Positions 1-11,439 of a DNA stretch of 64,000 nt are shown one piece after another. Position 1 is the first letter of the stretch; every line of letters begins with the position of its first letter. The stretch covers positions 138,930,983 to 138,994,982 of the forward strand of contig CM066319.1 of the NCBI GenBank assembly GCA_033807775.1, given 5' to 3'. The DNA comes from Saussurea involucrata. Taxonomy: Eukaryota; Streptophyta; Magnoliopsida; Asterales; Asteraceae. The notes under the pieces were generated by a model. It saw only the letters and a list, made by a program, of their open reading frames with translations. It had not been told where the DNA came from and searched no databases. The position numbers and the translations under genes are program-made.

Positions 1-100
1 TCTTTTGATTTTGTGCTCATTGGCATCTTTTGATTTTGTGCTCATTGGCATCTTTTAATTTTGTGCACATTGGCATCTTTTGATTTTGTGCTCATTGGCA
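1..100. repeat. 25 bp tandem repeat, four copies
   Basis: Four head-to-tail copies of a 25 bp unit beginning tcttttgattttgtgctcat, with only a few differences in the third copy. A partial fifth copy begins at 101. The array probably extends left of the window. It lies in the 3' non-coding part of element A. Confidence 0.9.
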
Positions 101-143
101 TCTTTTTATCAAAAAGTTTATTAAAAATAAGATACACCGTTAA

Positions 144-418
144 ACATGGCTTTCTATCTGGTTCTACAGCAGGATTTGGGTCAGCGGATCCCAGACCAGT
201 TGGCCTTAGGTGCTAGGTGTCGAGCACCCCTTAGAACTTACTTTCCCAAACCAGAAAGGCCACATCGATATATCTTAAACCCATTTGTACCAGTAGAACA
301 TGGCTTTCTATCTGGTTCTATAGAAGGATTTGGGTCAGTCGATCCCAGACCAGTTGGCCTTAGGGACTAGGTGTCGAGCACCCCTTAGGACTTAATCTCC
401 CAAACCAGAAAGGCCACA
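144..418. repeat. Direct duplication, about 121 bp, period 154 bp
   Basis: Positions 144-264 and 298-418 are near-identical (a shared stretch begins acatggctttctatctggtt). The 33 bp between them is unique. The short ORF across the first copy (146-370) only reflects the repeat. I do not recognise the sequence. It lies in the non-coding 3' portion of A or in something inserted there. Confidence 0.85.
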
Positions 419-1109
419 GGCACAAACTTTCAAACTAAATGATTAGATTTAAAACTTAGAGCATCTCAATCACTTGGTTCTAAAACATAGTGCTTTCCCC
501 ATATTTTCCTTTCCATCCATCATTCTAACAAAAGGCTTTTTGAGCATTATATTCTATATAAGTCTAGAATCACATAATTTTGAGCATTCAGCATAATTTC
601 ATTCATGTTTTGCTGACCTTTCGATTTATTTCAGAAGTGAAAGATGAAACAGATGTAACTCAGATAATACAAAAACGCTTGTAAAATCACCCTTGACACA
701 CATTTCATTCATTGAATGATAGTTGAAAAAATTTCACTTCATTGAATTAAATTTGTGAAAATTCAAACATTCAAAGCAGTAGAAATAAAACATAATGCAA
801 TGTTACCTTTTACCACTTGTTCCTTGAATTGAAAGACGTGACAGTTAAGGATATCACCTGATAAGTATGAGTTCTAAACTGATTTGTTTAGAAGTCATAG
901 TCTTTGAAGTACGGGTCCTGAACTGAATTGTTCAAAAGCCATAGTCGTTGAAGCACGGGTCCTGAACTGATGTATTCAGAAACCAATAACTGTGAACTCC
1001 GGGTTCTAAACTGATGTGTTTAGAAACCAATCTCTTTACTTCCCCTTAATGGCACAAATAATCTTCTTCCGAGAGTTCAACGCTTTGCTTCTAAATCTGC
1101 AAAAACAGA
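419..1109. other. Non-coding 3' region of element A with a 44 bp degenerate repeat
   Basis: No credible ORF. From about 866 to 1038 a unit of about 44 bp is repeated four times (each with a core like gggtcctgaactga and a following catag/caata stretch). The reverse complement of this array matches the region after the gag-like ORF of element E (about 26742-26890), where phrases such as gacttct and cagaactcgt recur. The array is therefore a structural feature of the A/E family. Confidence 0.65.
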
Positions 1110-3485
1110 TTAAGTAGATTTTGGTACCCAATGTGTCTTGGGTCCTGGCTTGTTAAGCGGAGCTCTATAGGAAGGAAAATGATAAGTACCATACCAATAT
1201 TGAATACTGTCATTTTTAATAAAATCATTAGTACCACAATAAGAACAGCAAAAATTCTTTTGTGCTAACCTGATTAAGGGGCTGTTTACCAAAAATTTCA
1301 TTAAGTCCTGTATGGATAAATGTGTCTGTCTGGTTAAAATTTTATGTCTGGATAAATTGTTGCTGTTGTTTACTTTTTTATCTGAATCAACAGTCTGAAT
1401 AGCAGAAATGACCGATTTACCCCTGAGTGTGAATTATAAGTTGTTTTATATTTTATGTTTATTTTTTAAGCCAAATTATATATTTGGAATACAAAATTAT
1501 TTAATTATCAAAAGGAATAGCTGTTGTCATTTCACTTTAACATTTGGAATAGCTGTTGTCATTTCACTTTAACAAAAGCATGAAATACCAATTTTGTTTT
1601 TCACATTCTGAATTAGGTAGAAATAGCTGTTGTCATTTCACTTTAACACAAAAGGAATTCCACTTCCACATGAAGTTACTCCGACAGCAACAATTCCGAC
1701 CAAGGTTACTCCGACAGCAACAATTCCTACTCCAACTTCTTCACTGCCGATATTCCGCCGTAGACACTCCAGATCCGTTCGGGCTCGGTGATTCCGATCC
1801 AAACCCTTACTCACAACATGGATCTTCTCCCTTCGATGTTTCCTCTATTCCGATTACGAATGGTAACGGCAGTCATGGTTACAATGTTGGAGAAGATGCA
1901 GATGGAATTTCCACACCTGTCTTCTCCACCTCTCTGTCGTCGCCGGAGAAAGGGTCGCCGGAGAAGAGGAACTAGAGTGGGATCGAGAGGTGAGGCGATA
2001 GAGAGAGGTGGAGAAGAAAGGCGATAGAAAGAAGAGAGGTAGGCGATAGAGAGAGCCGTTCTTTTCTTCTAAGGGTAAAATGGTCCAGATTTCATCTTAA
2101 TGGGGACAACACCCATAAATCTACTGTGCGAATAAGCCGACTGCTGTGTCATTAAGTCGTAAGTAAACACCCAATTTTGTCTGCACGAATAAGCCATTTT
2201 ACCCATTAAGCCCAATAAGTCACAAGTAAACACACCCTAAATGATTTGCAGAATATAATGAATCAGGTTTAGCAAAAGATTTACCTTTCAGGTTAGTGTT
2301 CTTGTTGGGAACAGATGATTTTGGTACATCTTTTTCAGGAATTGTACCTTTGACTCTCCATTGCATGTTGACTTTCTTGTATGAAGGAAGATTAGCATAT
2401 TTATACTTGGAAGAATTATCCACTGAATGATCATAGAAAAGATTAGACGGTCGAATCGGACTTTCTGAATAGCTTTTGGATTTGTTGAGAGACTTCACTT
2501 TGTCAGATAAATCATTCCGTTTCTTGGTCATCAAATCAAGCTTCTTCTGAATGTCACAATTAACTCTCTTCTCTTTCATAATATCAGTAGATAACACGGC
2601 CAAATTTTTTGTGAGCTTTCGTATTTCTTGCAGAAAAATCTTCCTTTCAACAGAGAATTCGTCTTTAATGCTTTTAGCTTGAAAATCAGCTTTCTTCCTC
2701 TTTTCTAGCTCTTCACTTCCTTTATCTAAGTCCTTTTGAAGCTCAGAAATTTTCTTTGACAATGTCGCATTCTTAGCTTCAAAGACTTTCCTTGTATTTT
2801 CATTCTCAATCCTTTCCTTCGCCAATTTCTCTTTTTCAAGAAATAAAACCTTCTCAAAATCTAAGTTTTGTTTAGAAAGTTTTATGCATTTGAGTTCAAG
2901 GGCTTTCTTTTCTTCATTTCCTTTCTTCTCCGTCTTCTCATTCTTTTCAATTTCAGAAACTTTCTGTAAAAGAGAGAAAAATTTCTTTTCATAGCACATT
3001 TTGTCATTTGTACGATTCGCTCTTTCCTCTTTTAGCAAGTTTTCCGTGTCAGAAAGTCTCTTTGTAAGCTCTATAACCTTTTCCTTAAGTTCTTCAATTT
3101 CAGCATTTGATGATTTCTGTTCCGCATCCTCTTTTTCAGCTTTCTTTTCTTCTCCCGTTCTCTTAAACGCAACTTCAGATCCAAGCATTTGCTTTGTTAA
3201 CTCGTTCCACATAAGCATTGGATTGTTTTTGAAACATTCAACGCGTTTGAAGATGTGTTGCGGAAGTTTGTAAAGTGCGAAGATCAAGTTGGATGAAGCT
3301 TCCTTGTCGGCTTTCATTCTGTTAATCTCTTCTTTTGTATAATCTTTGCCAGGTCTGATCATTGGGCCTTCAGTGAACGATTTTATCATGTTTACACCAT
3401 TTTCTCTACTTTCAATAAAATCGATGAACGAAACTCTCCATAGTTCAAAATCAGATTCTTTGAACAGCACTGGAAGCCGCTTCAT
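1110..3485 (-). pseudogene. gag: Element A gag-like coiled-coil protein, split by a DNA transposon
   Basis: The frame starts at ATG 3485. About 115 residues match the N-terminal capsid-like part of copia gag (FELWRVSFIDFIESREN; later MWNELTKQMLGSE). It then passes directly into a Lys/Glu-rich coiled coil of roughly 200 residues, with no central gag region or CCHC knuckle, and ends in a Ser/Lys-rich tail. The frame breaks at 2237 where a 960 bp element sits, and resumes at 1277 with a CSYCGTNDF motif and a WVPK end. When the element and one TAA target copy are discounted, the reading frame is continuous and collinear with the gag-like ORF of element E. The protein is probably structural (particle assembly or RNA binding), by family inference. 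Confidence 0.75.
1278..2237. mobile_element. PIF/Harbinger-type non-autonomous DNA transposon (960 bp)
   Basis: The ends are imperfect inverted repeats: GGGGCTGTTTAC at the left and GTAAACACACCC at the right. They are flanked by the 3 bp duplication TAA (1275-1277 and 2238-2240), the TWA-type target of PIF/Harbinger. It splits the gag-like ORF of A at exactly one codon. There is no transposase ORF. Inside are three copies of an element beginning aatagctgttgtcatttcac (about 1516-1650), two copies of gttactccgacagcaacaat (about 1674-1727), and a GC-richer, codon-like stretch at about 1680-1975. That last part looks like captured coding sequence (see findings). Confidence 0.8.
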
Positions 3486-4851
3486 GTTTGAAGAATTAAT
3501 CTGAAAAATTCAAACAATTTCTAAGTCAGAAATGCGCAAGTCAAAGAGGCGCAAACTTCACTTAGAAAAAAATTGAAACTCTCAAACTTTTCTGAAAATA
3601 GAGCAATTCGGTAGGAAGCAAGCAAGCAACTAGCTTAAACGAATTAAGCAAGCAAGTAAGTAGCTTAAACTAATTAAGCAAGCAAACAAGTAGCTGAAAT
3701 TAATTCAAAGCAAGCAGGATAGTAGGTGAAACTAATTCATTTGCGTTATCGAAGTAAGCATGTAGGTGAAACATTTCGTTAAGTCAGATTCTCGCAACAG
3801 TTGGTTGCGCAAAATGGATTTAGTGGCTTGCGCAAATTGGATCAGTGGGTTGCGCAAAATCTTAAGCATACACATAGCTGAATTTATGTAGCTTGCGAGT
3901 TCCTTGCTTGTGGGATGCGAGAATTCTGATTCACTTTGCTGCACACAAATAAACTCACTAAACAATATTAGATTTTTCAATTTAGGATCAAAACATATCA
4001 CAAACAACTTTTTATAAAATCTCAAATAAAAATATGGATCAAAAACTCAGATTTAAAAATTTTATCCAAGAACACCTCAATAACACCTCAATAACACCTT
4101 CAACCCAAAAAATTCAAAAATGAATTTTATGCATTAAAACTTGAAATCTTTGATTGAAACATGTCTAAAACTTGTTTTTGGAAACAATTTTGCACAAAAA
4201 TGAATCAAATCGACACAAAATAGCAAAATCATGTTTCAAAAAATTTGGCAGACAACTTTTTCTCAAGAACACCAAATTTCACAAAAACTTCAAATTCCTC
4301 AAATCTTGATGTGTTTTTGAAAATCTTTTGATGCAAAACTTGATTAATATGATGGAGAAACACTTTGCAATCAAAATCAAATAAAAAAACAAACAAGAAT
4401 TGTATAACCCATTTGTGTTCTTCAAATCTTCAAAAATGGTAGATTTCTCCAAAAATCTTCGAATTAATCAACCAAACTTTGTAGAAATGTTAGAAAATCA
4501 GTTTCTAACAAGATGATGTGAACCAATTTCGCTGAAAATCACTGAATCAAAATCTGAAAAACTGATCAGACAGTTACGATCGAATCGAACAAATATCTTG
4601 ATATCCTTCAAATTGACCTCCAAATCTTTGAAATTAGCCTTTGATCCTTGAACAAGAAATGTTCCTCTATCAAAAACGAATCCAACGAACTAAGATTTAA
4701 ACAAATTCGATCAAAAAATCACCAAAATTTGATAAAATCTCAAGAAAATGAGATTTTCTTGAAAAAATCAAGAAAATCAATCAAATTTGCTTGTGAAATA
4801 ACCAAATTCGTATGTTTGATCAGTAGAATTCCATCTCTCAATCTTGTTCCA
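3486..4851. other. 5' leader of element A with 30 bp tandem repeats
   Basis: AT-rich non-coding sequence between the primer site and the gag-like ORF (read on the minus strand). Around 3616-3745 a unit of about 30 bp (agcaagcaag, a spacer, then agctt and aaactaatt) is repeated four times. Around 3800-3862 the phrase ttgcgcaaa recurs three times. The small ORFs here (3732-4025 minus, 4648-4905 plus) have no recognisable content. Confidence 0.6.
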
Positions 4852-4863
4852 GCTCTGATACCA
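4852..4863 (-). promoter_or_regulatory. Primer binding site of element A
   Basis: The plus strand reads GCTCTGATACCA, so the minus strand reads TGGTATCAGAGC. This is the 12 nt complement of the 3' end of plant initiator Met tRNA, the usual minus-strand DNA primer of copia elements. It lies 2 bp from the LTR. Confidence 0.9.
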
Positions 4864-4865
4864 AT

Positions 4866-5088
4866 TGTTAATCCAAGATCTATCAAGATTAGAGAGAAAT
4901 TCTAGAGAGAGAGAGTAGAGAGAGAAAGCAGATCTATTATGTCGGCTCTCAATGTTACAAGATATGAGTTATGACCAAAAGCTTATGGAATCTTTTCAAG
5001 ATTGCAATAAGCTAACTTTGACTTTCTATTACATTGACTTTGACTCTATAAATCAAGATTAAATCTTGAAGACATATTTGTCTTAACA
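4866..5088 (-). repeat. 5' LTR of element A (223 bp)
   Basis: The plus strand runs from TGTTAATCC to GTCTTAACA, so the ends are TGTTAA/TTAACA inverted. It lies 2 bp from the primer site on one side. On the other it abuts the pol reading frame of element B (FAPVARLE-type sequence resumes at about 5091). A CT/GA-rich stretch (4895-4930) would lie near the transcribed 3' end. Its partner LTR is outside the window. Confidence 0.8.
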
Positions 5089-5090
5089 AA

Positions 5091-6377
5091 ACCTTTGCTC
5101 CAGTGGCAAGACTAGAAGCCATTTGTCTATTCTTAGCTTACGCTGTACACAAAGACTTCAAAGTTTATCAAATGGATGTTAAGTCAGCGTTCCTAAATGG
5201 AAAACTGAATGAAGAAGTCTACGTGGAACAACCTCCAGGATTCTCAGATCCTAAGCATCCAGGTTATGTTTATAAACTGGATAAGGCACTTTATGGCTTA
5301 AAGCAAGCTCCTCGTGCATGGTATGACACTCTCTCTACTTATCTCCATATTGAAAAATTTGAGCGTGGTAAAATCGATAAGACTCTATTTTTCAGGAAAG
5401 TAAAAGGTCATATTATTCTTGTTCATATATAGGTTGATGACATTATATTTGGTTCTACTAACCCTGACCTTTGTACTCGTTTCTCTGAAAGGATGAAAGC
5501 AGAGTATAAAATGAGTATGATGGGTGAGCTAACATATTTCCTTGGTCTTCTGATAAAACAAAATGAAAAGGGAACTTTCATTAATCAGGGAAAGTATGTT
5601 AAAGATATGCTGAAGAAATTTGACTTAACTCCGAGGTCAGCTATGAAAACCCCTATGGCACCACCGCTGACACGAAACAAGGATTCTTCTGGAATACCTG
5701 TTAATGTCACGACGTACCGTGGGATGATCGGCTCTCTTCTGTATCTTACAGCTAGCCGACCTGATATTATGTACGCAACCTGTTTGTGTGCACGATATCA
5801 AGTTGAACCTAAGGAATCTCATATGATCGCTGTAAAGCGAATCTTTTGTTACCTTAAGGGTACTCCTAACCTAGGTCTTTGGTATCCCAAAGACTCAGGG
5901 TTTGATCTAATCGTCTATTCAGATAGTGATTTTGCAGGTTGAAAATTGGATAGGAAAAGCACCACAGGAGGCTGTCAGCTCCTGGGTGGAAAGCTGGTGA
6001 GTTGGACAAGCAAGAAGCAAAACTCAGTGTCTACCTCAACCGCTGAAGCTGAATACGTAGCTGTTGGAAGCTGTTGTTCTCAGGTCTTGTGGATGAGAAA
6101 TCAACTACTGGACTATGACCTTCAGCTCTCGAAAATTCCAATATATTGCGACAGCACAAGTGCCATCGCTATAGCCAACAATCCGGTGCTACACTTAAAG
6201 ACCAAACACATCGAAATCAGTTATCATTTTATCAGAGATCATGTGATGAATGGTGATATAGAACTTCACTTTATCCCAACTGATTTTCAGTTAGCTGATC
6301 TTTTCACCAAACCTCTTGATGAGATAAGATTTAACTTTCTCATCAGCGAGCTTGGAATGCTGAACTTTGAAGAATAA
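5091..6377 (+). pseudogene. pol: Element B pol, reverse transcriptase C-terminal part and RNase H
   Basis: Sequence typical of copia reverse transcriptase: AFLNGKLNEEVYVEQPPGF near the start, VDDIIFGSTNPD at the catalytic site, YFLGL, then RNase H with STSTAEAEYVAVGSC, YCDSTSAIAIANNP and the C-terminal LADLFTKPLDE. Two in-frame nonsense codons break it: TAG at 5430-5432, just before the VDD motif, and TGA at 5941-5943, in the FAG-x-LDRKS motif where relatives have Cys. The N-terminal pol portion is beyond element A. Confidence 0.9.
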
Positions 6378-7352
6378 AATCTTCAGCGGTTCGCATTTGA
6401 TCAGCAAAAGTATAAAACCAACTTATATAACCCATTCTATCATTTTCTCTCTGAACAAACTTGATTCACTGATATCAAGGTATGTTTTCTTTACTCGCTG
6501 ACGTTTGCAAATGAATGCAAGATTTCAAAACAAATTGTATCGCTGAATATCTCTTCCTTATCAGCGATACTTTGAAATTTCTAAAACCTAACACTGATAT
6601 TTCTATTCAGTGCTTCATGTTTTCAAAATGTCCCTGAGTATTTCAAAAACCTCAGAGACATCCTAAAATGTGAAAAGACGTTTGTGACGTAATCAAACGG
6701 ATAAACCCTGGCACGTTCTTTTTCTGACACACGTTTGCACGTTTCGTTTTCTCATCCAATCAAATGCAAACACGTGTCCGTGTCATGATGAAAAACTTTC
6801 CCGTTCTAGTTTTTCTCTCTCTCTAATCTCACTATATAAACACTTTCAAGTTTATATTTTTTCTTTACGCGAACAACTTCTTCTTCAAGAAAAGAATTAC
6901 TGTTGCATCTCGAACTCTCGTTTCAAGAACTGTTCATCTTCTTCAAACTTTAAAAGGTTAATATTCTTATTATTTACCTTTTATTAACTTGTTTTTGATC
7001 TTATTCTTGTTATTACCAGATCAAACAAAAGAAACCTTTTTAAAATAAAATCATTTTCTTTTCATGATTTTATGAACACAACCTTCATGGTTGTTCTTCA
7101 AGTTTGAAACAAAACACTTTAACTTGTTCTTCATATGTTTTTCCAAAATCTCTTCTTCAAATAGAAACTGGAAAACACATACTCTCCATGTTTTGTATTT
7201 CTTTTTCAAAACAAAGGAAAACCCTAATCTTCATTAAGACATTTTTGGCCGGAATGAAATGGACAAAACTCAAGAACATCTTATTGGAAAATCTTTCCAC
7301 ATTAAGACATTGTTCTTTATCTCTTCTTCATGTTTATATATGATTAGCAGAA
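6378..7352 (+). promoter_or_regulatory. pol-ORF3 spacer of element B with promoter-like motifs
   Basis: About 975 bp without a credible ORF. It holds TGACGTAA (6685-6692), the G-box CACGTG (6771-6776), a CT-rich stretch and the TATA box ACTATATAAAC (6831-6841). A TTTACGCG block follows shortly after, and ORF3 starts about 510 bp after the TATA box. The same set and order occurs before ORF3 in element G, and in F except for the G-box. This suggests that ORF3 has its own transcript; that is inference from motif conservation. Confidence 0.55.
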
Positions 7353-10300
7353 ATGGCATCTTCTACTGAATCTCCTGCTGATAAGACCTCCATTGTTGCT
7401 GAGGTCACTGAAATCACAAAGGCTCCTCAGGTTAAGTTCGATCTCAAGAAGGTTACTTATCAACATAATAATCCTTATGCTCTATTCGACTTCCCTGAAA
7501 ACAAACATGTCACACATCTTGATGATGCTGTGAACTTTCTTAAACCTTGCCCCATTTCATACGCTCTCACCATTGCACCCCCTGCTCATCGTTCTCTACT
7601 AGCTCAGTTCTGGTATACTGCCAGACGTGTTCAGGTTCCTTCACCCAAAGAAAATGGTCGATGTCATTCTCTGTGACATAGACCATGGTACTTCCAAGAT
7701 CACCCCTAACCATATCAGACGTGCTCTAAAACTCCCTACCAGTACCAAAGAAAACCGTTTTGTCCCTCTACCAGATCCCAAAAAGAACACTACTGATGGA
7801 GCAACCTTGATTGCATTCTTTGATGCAATGGGTTACGCATGGGACACAGTGAGAGACAAAAACCCTGACAAAAAGCTAACTTCCATCAGGAAGTCGATGA
7901 TGCCCAGCGAGATGAATTTCATCTACGCTCATATGATCAGCTGTCTAACAACTAAAGTCAAGTCAACTAACCAAGCATCCCAACCCCAACAGTCCATGGC
8001 ATATGCTCTGCTAAAGGGACTCCACATTGATTGGGCGTCAATCATCTACGATGACTTGATGTTCAGGGTGAACATGGCTGAAAGACCAACTTGCGTTCCA
8101 TATCCAAGGTTTATCAGCGCCGTCTTTCAACACGGACTTGGGGATGAATACCCAAAGGTAGGAGACCTGAGACTCTCTTAGGTTGGCGCTAAAGTTCTAG
8201 ATTTCAAGCCCCTGCCAAACGAGGTACGTCTCTCTGCACTCTTATCTTTTATTAATCCTCCTTCTTCTACTTCTGCGGCTACTTCAGTGGTAATCCCAAC
8301 CGCTAATACCCAAGCTTCACCTTCCACTCCTTCTCGTAAAAGGAAACACTCAACTTCCCAACTTGATTCCAAAAGGATCAAGAAAACAAAGGAGCAACCC
8401 TCCAAGCCATCAACGGCTGAAGACTCCATGACTCATCTTATACAAGAGTCGCTGGATAGTTTCGTGGTACGCTCTGCCACAGCTGCTCAAGCCACCCCTT
8501 CCATCCCAACCTTAGCGTCTCTAAACGCTGATGTTATAAACATGGAACTGAACCCACCTCCTTCAGCCTCTCTACAGACTGAAGTGATTCTCAGCGGATC
8601 CAACGCTGAACCCAGCTCCCAACCAACTTTCTCAACCTTTGTTCCTCCCACCAATCCCTTGGACACTCCACCATTTTTTCCCACATTTTCAGGAACACCC
8701 GTCATCTTACATGATTCAGCTGCTGCTCTAAATACGATGATGGATACAAACTTAGGATCTGCAGGCACCTCCATGCGCCAAGGCACTCTCGAAGATGACA
8801 TGGAATACCATTCAGGGTTACAAGGTTTCGACAACTTCGCCAACCCGCCTGCAGGTATACACATAACTTCAAAAACTCCTCTCTCAAAAACCCAAACTTC
8901 TGAGCTTTCCTCTATTCATAAGTTAATAACTGTTTCAGGTCCTAATTTGGGGGATATCAACACCTCCCTGAAGGCCCTGGAAACAAAGGTGGAATCCCTC
9001 ACCAGAACTCTCTCAGCAAATTCTTAAGCGGTTACAAACGCTGGAGAGAACCTCAAAACGCTGACTACTGAGGTCGGAAAGAAGGCCTCCAGTGCTGATC
9101 TGGAGAAGGTGGAAAGCAACATTGCCCAATTGGCTACTACTCTTGCTGACCACTCCTCTACCAGCAACACTCTATCCACAAACTTCACCTCTCTGTCCAA
9201 TGAAGTAACATCATTGAAGACAGAGTTTGGAGATCTTAAGGGAGAAGTGTCCTTTTAAGGACAGATGTCAGCGCTGCCACCAATCTACTGCAGCAAATCC
9301 TCGACCGCTTGAACGCTGCCACTTGTGCGCCTTCGCACTTTACTCAGGTGGACCGAGAAGATCTTCAAAGACCCACTCCTGCTATATCTGGCCTAGAAGA
9401 CAGATTAAGCAAGATTGAAAACTGTGTTGGGATCTCTGGCCTGGAAGACAAGGGCCCAGTGCATGCTGTTGCTGATGCTAAGAATATCATATCCCCCCCC
9501 CCCCCCCCCCATCCATCATGTGGAAGAGGGGGAGAAGGATCAAGACCTTCCCCATAATGTTGAGGGGGAGAAGAAAACTCTTGAAGACCTTCCCCTAGCT
9601 GAGAGGGAGACGAGTTCTACTACTGCTGTTGCTGGACAACCTCAGGGAGTTAAAAACCCTGAGGGAACCGAGAAAACTCCCTCTGCTCTTGAGGGGGAGC
9701 AACTCGATGAGGAAACTGAAGTTGTTGCTGACGTGACCGAACGTTATGCTGATGATGTCGAGTCTGAAGAAGAAGCTGAAGACGATGAAGCTATCGACAT
9801 CTCTGATGAAGAACCATCATCATCCCATAAAAACGATGATGATGATGATTCCTTCTTCGTTCAGCCCATGAAGGTCCCTGCTCTAAAAGGGATTTCAATA
9901 AAAGAACCATCAGGGGAGACGACCAAGACAAAGCCTGCAGCGTCTGAAGCTGACAAAGGCAAAAACAAAGGCCTCGCTGCAGAAGACAATCTGGCCATCC
10001 TTCAGATAAAGCCAGTTTGTCAGGTACAATATCTCCTCTTCCCTTACTCTACATCACTCCTCTACCCCATCTCAATCTCAGTTCTCCTCTCCATAAAACC
10101 TCTCTACACGTAACCATATTCTTTTCTCTATCTCTTTCTTCCCCAACTCTTCTTACTTAAACAATTACTGCTTTTCAGCTAGTCCTCTCCCCTGCTTGAG
10201 GATCCAGCTGAAGTCCCCACTGCTGCACCAACAATAATCCCAGCCACAAGAGCTGAAGAAATAATCCCGGTCTTGGATTTAATCACTGAGATCGATGAAC

Positions 10301-11439
10301 CTGAAGAACAACTTCTCTCTCACATAAACAGACCTTCCTTAGCTCCTCAAAAGCTAAGTGAAGAGGATCAGAAAAGGAGAGAAGAAATAATCAAGAAGTT
10401 CGAAGATCAGCGAATCATCCTCCCTCGCTCCAAAGTCACTCTTGTTCCCATAAAGTTCAGGTTGTCAAAGAAAGAGTTCGCTGATCACCTAAAAGCCAAA
10501 AGATTACTCGCCGAAAAGAAGGAAGCTGAAGAAAAAGATAAGGCCCTCGCCATCCAGCTTGCCCAAGAATCGGTGAATGACCCCGCACTGAAAAGGACTC
10601 CCATCGAAGTCCAACGTCAGTTGTGGGAAGACGCCCAGAAGATCATCGAGAAGAAGACCAAGGTATCTCAATCTACCTTGAAATGGTGTAAAGAGAAAGT
10701 ACACTTTCGATATCGGGCTGCCAGAATTAACAAGGTTCACATCACTGGAAGATCGACCATCAAAGTTCCAATTGTTGAGGTCGAGATATTCAAAGAAAAC
10801 GATACCACTGAATCCTTCTACGCTGATGCTATCATGAAGTATGGTCTCTCTGAATGGTTGGAGATCATAATAGCCATTCAGAAGTCACGTTCTAAATACA
10901 AGGATCATGTCGAGAAACTTATATATCGACAGATCGACTTGGTGTCTTCTGCTGTGGAAATGCCTCCTCCCACTCCTCTTGCGACTCAATAAAGAAGAGC
11001 CTCTGCAAAGAAAAAGTCAAAACCTTCAGATTCAGGTCCTCGTATCCGGAACGAAACAGGAATTGGTTTCTCACACGAAGAAGTACTTGGTCTTGATCCT
11101 GACCTCTCAGCGCTTGACACCTCCCTGCCTCCTGGTGAACGATTCATCCCTGGAAAGGTCATAAGCGAACCTTATGGTATCTTCTTTCACGACTATGATG
11201 AAGGACAACGTTTTCAACGTGTCTCTGAGCTTCCCATCACTCCCATTGAACAGCTCAGGGATCTCATCTATTGGTGTGAATTCAGACGCGATCTTCAGGC
11301 ACGATATCTCAAGCCCCTTATCTTCAAAGAAGCATAAGAAAGAAGAAATCAGGGAAAAACTGTCCCTGACTGGATGATCCCTACAACAAAGACCCTTGAT
11401 GAACTTCTCATTAAGGAAGAACCTTTTGAAGGCCGATAG
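7353..11439 (+). pseudogene. Element B ORF3 (retrotransposon-associated protein of unknown function), two exons
   Basis: Start ATG 7353; exon 1 to 10023, intron 10024-10182, exon 2 to TAG 11437-11439. The N-terminal domain (about residues 25-290) contains VNFL, YALTIAPP, QFWYTARR, MPSEMNFIYAHMISC and LLKGLHIDWASIIYDDL. A basic cluster KRKHS..KRIKKTK could be a nuclear localisation signal. Then come a Ser/Thr/Pro-rich part, a heptad-like coiled-coil part, an acidic tract with a run of Asp, and an exon 2 domain containing LKWCKEK and SEWLEI. Damage: frameshift near 7650, stops at 8179-8181, 9025-9027 and 10990-10992 and near 11337, frameshift near 9255, and a 16 to 17 nt C run near 9494-9510 that shifts the frame. 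No signal peptide or membrane segment is seen, which argues against an envelope protein. Confidence 0.75.
10024..10182 (+). other. Intron of element B ORF3
   Basis: The donor is CAG|GTACAA; the acceptor follows a pyrimidine-rich stretch and ends CAGCTAG|TCCTCT. Length 159 nt. Reading through gives an early stop, while removal joins exons in phase 0. Elements C, F and G have an intron at the same codon with the same borders. The earlier AG (TTTTCAG|CTAG) would put a stop seven codons into exon 2 in all four copies, so the second AG is the better acceptor. Confidence 0.75.

Larger units (their letters stand above)
1..5088 (-). mobile_element. Element A: pol-less copia-type LTR retrotransposon, 5' part (3' end outside window)
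   Basis: Read on the minus strand: 5' LTR (4866-5088), primer site (4852-4863), a leader of about 1.3 kb, a gag-derived coiled-coil ORF (3485 down to 1110), then non-coding DNA running off the left edge. No protease, integrase or reverse transcriptase is visible after the gag-like ORF. The same order is seen in element E. The right end abuts the middle of a copia pol (element B), so A inserted into B. The expected 5 bp target duplication would be aaacc (5089-5093), but its partner lies outside the window. A resembles the TR-GAG class of non-autonomous LTR elements (gag kept, pol lost). Confidence 0.75.

Noticed and set aside
146..370. 74-codon ORF at the left edge
   Set aside because: It covers a duplicated non-coding repeat, and the same codons recur in its second half because of the duplication.
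7104..7343. 79-codon ORF upstream of ORF3 in B
   Set aside because: It lies in the presumed 5' untranslated leader, is AT-rich and has no recognisable counterpart ORF in F or G.
8221..8940. Possible ORF3 intron from GAG|GTACGT to TTTCAG|GTCCTAATTTGG in B, with matches in C, F and G
   Set aside because: The region is open and conserved as protein in F and G, and the splice would change phase (phase 0 donor, phase 1 acceptor) and break the downstream frame.
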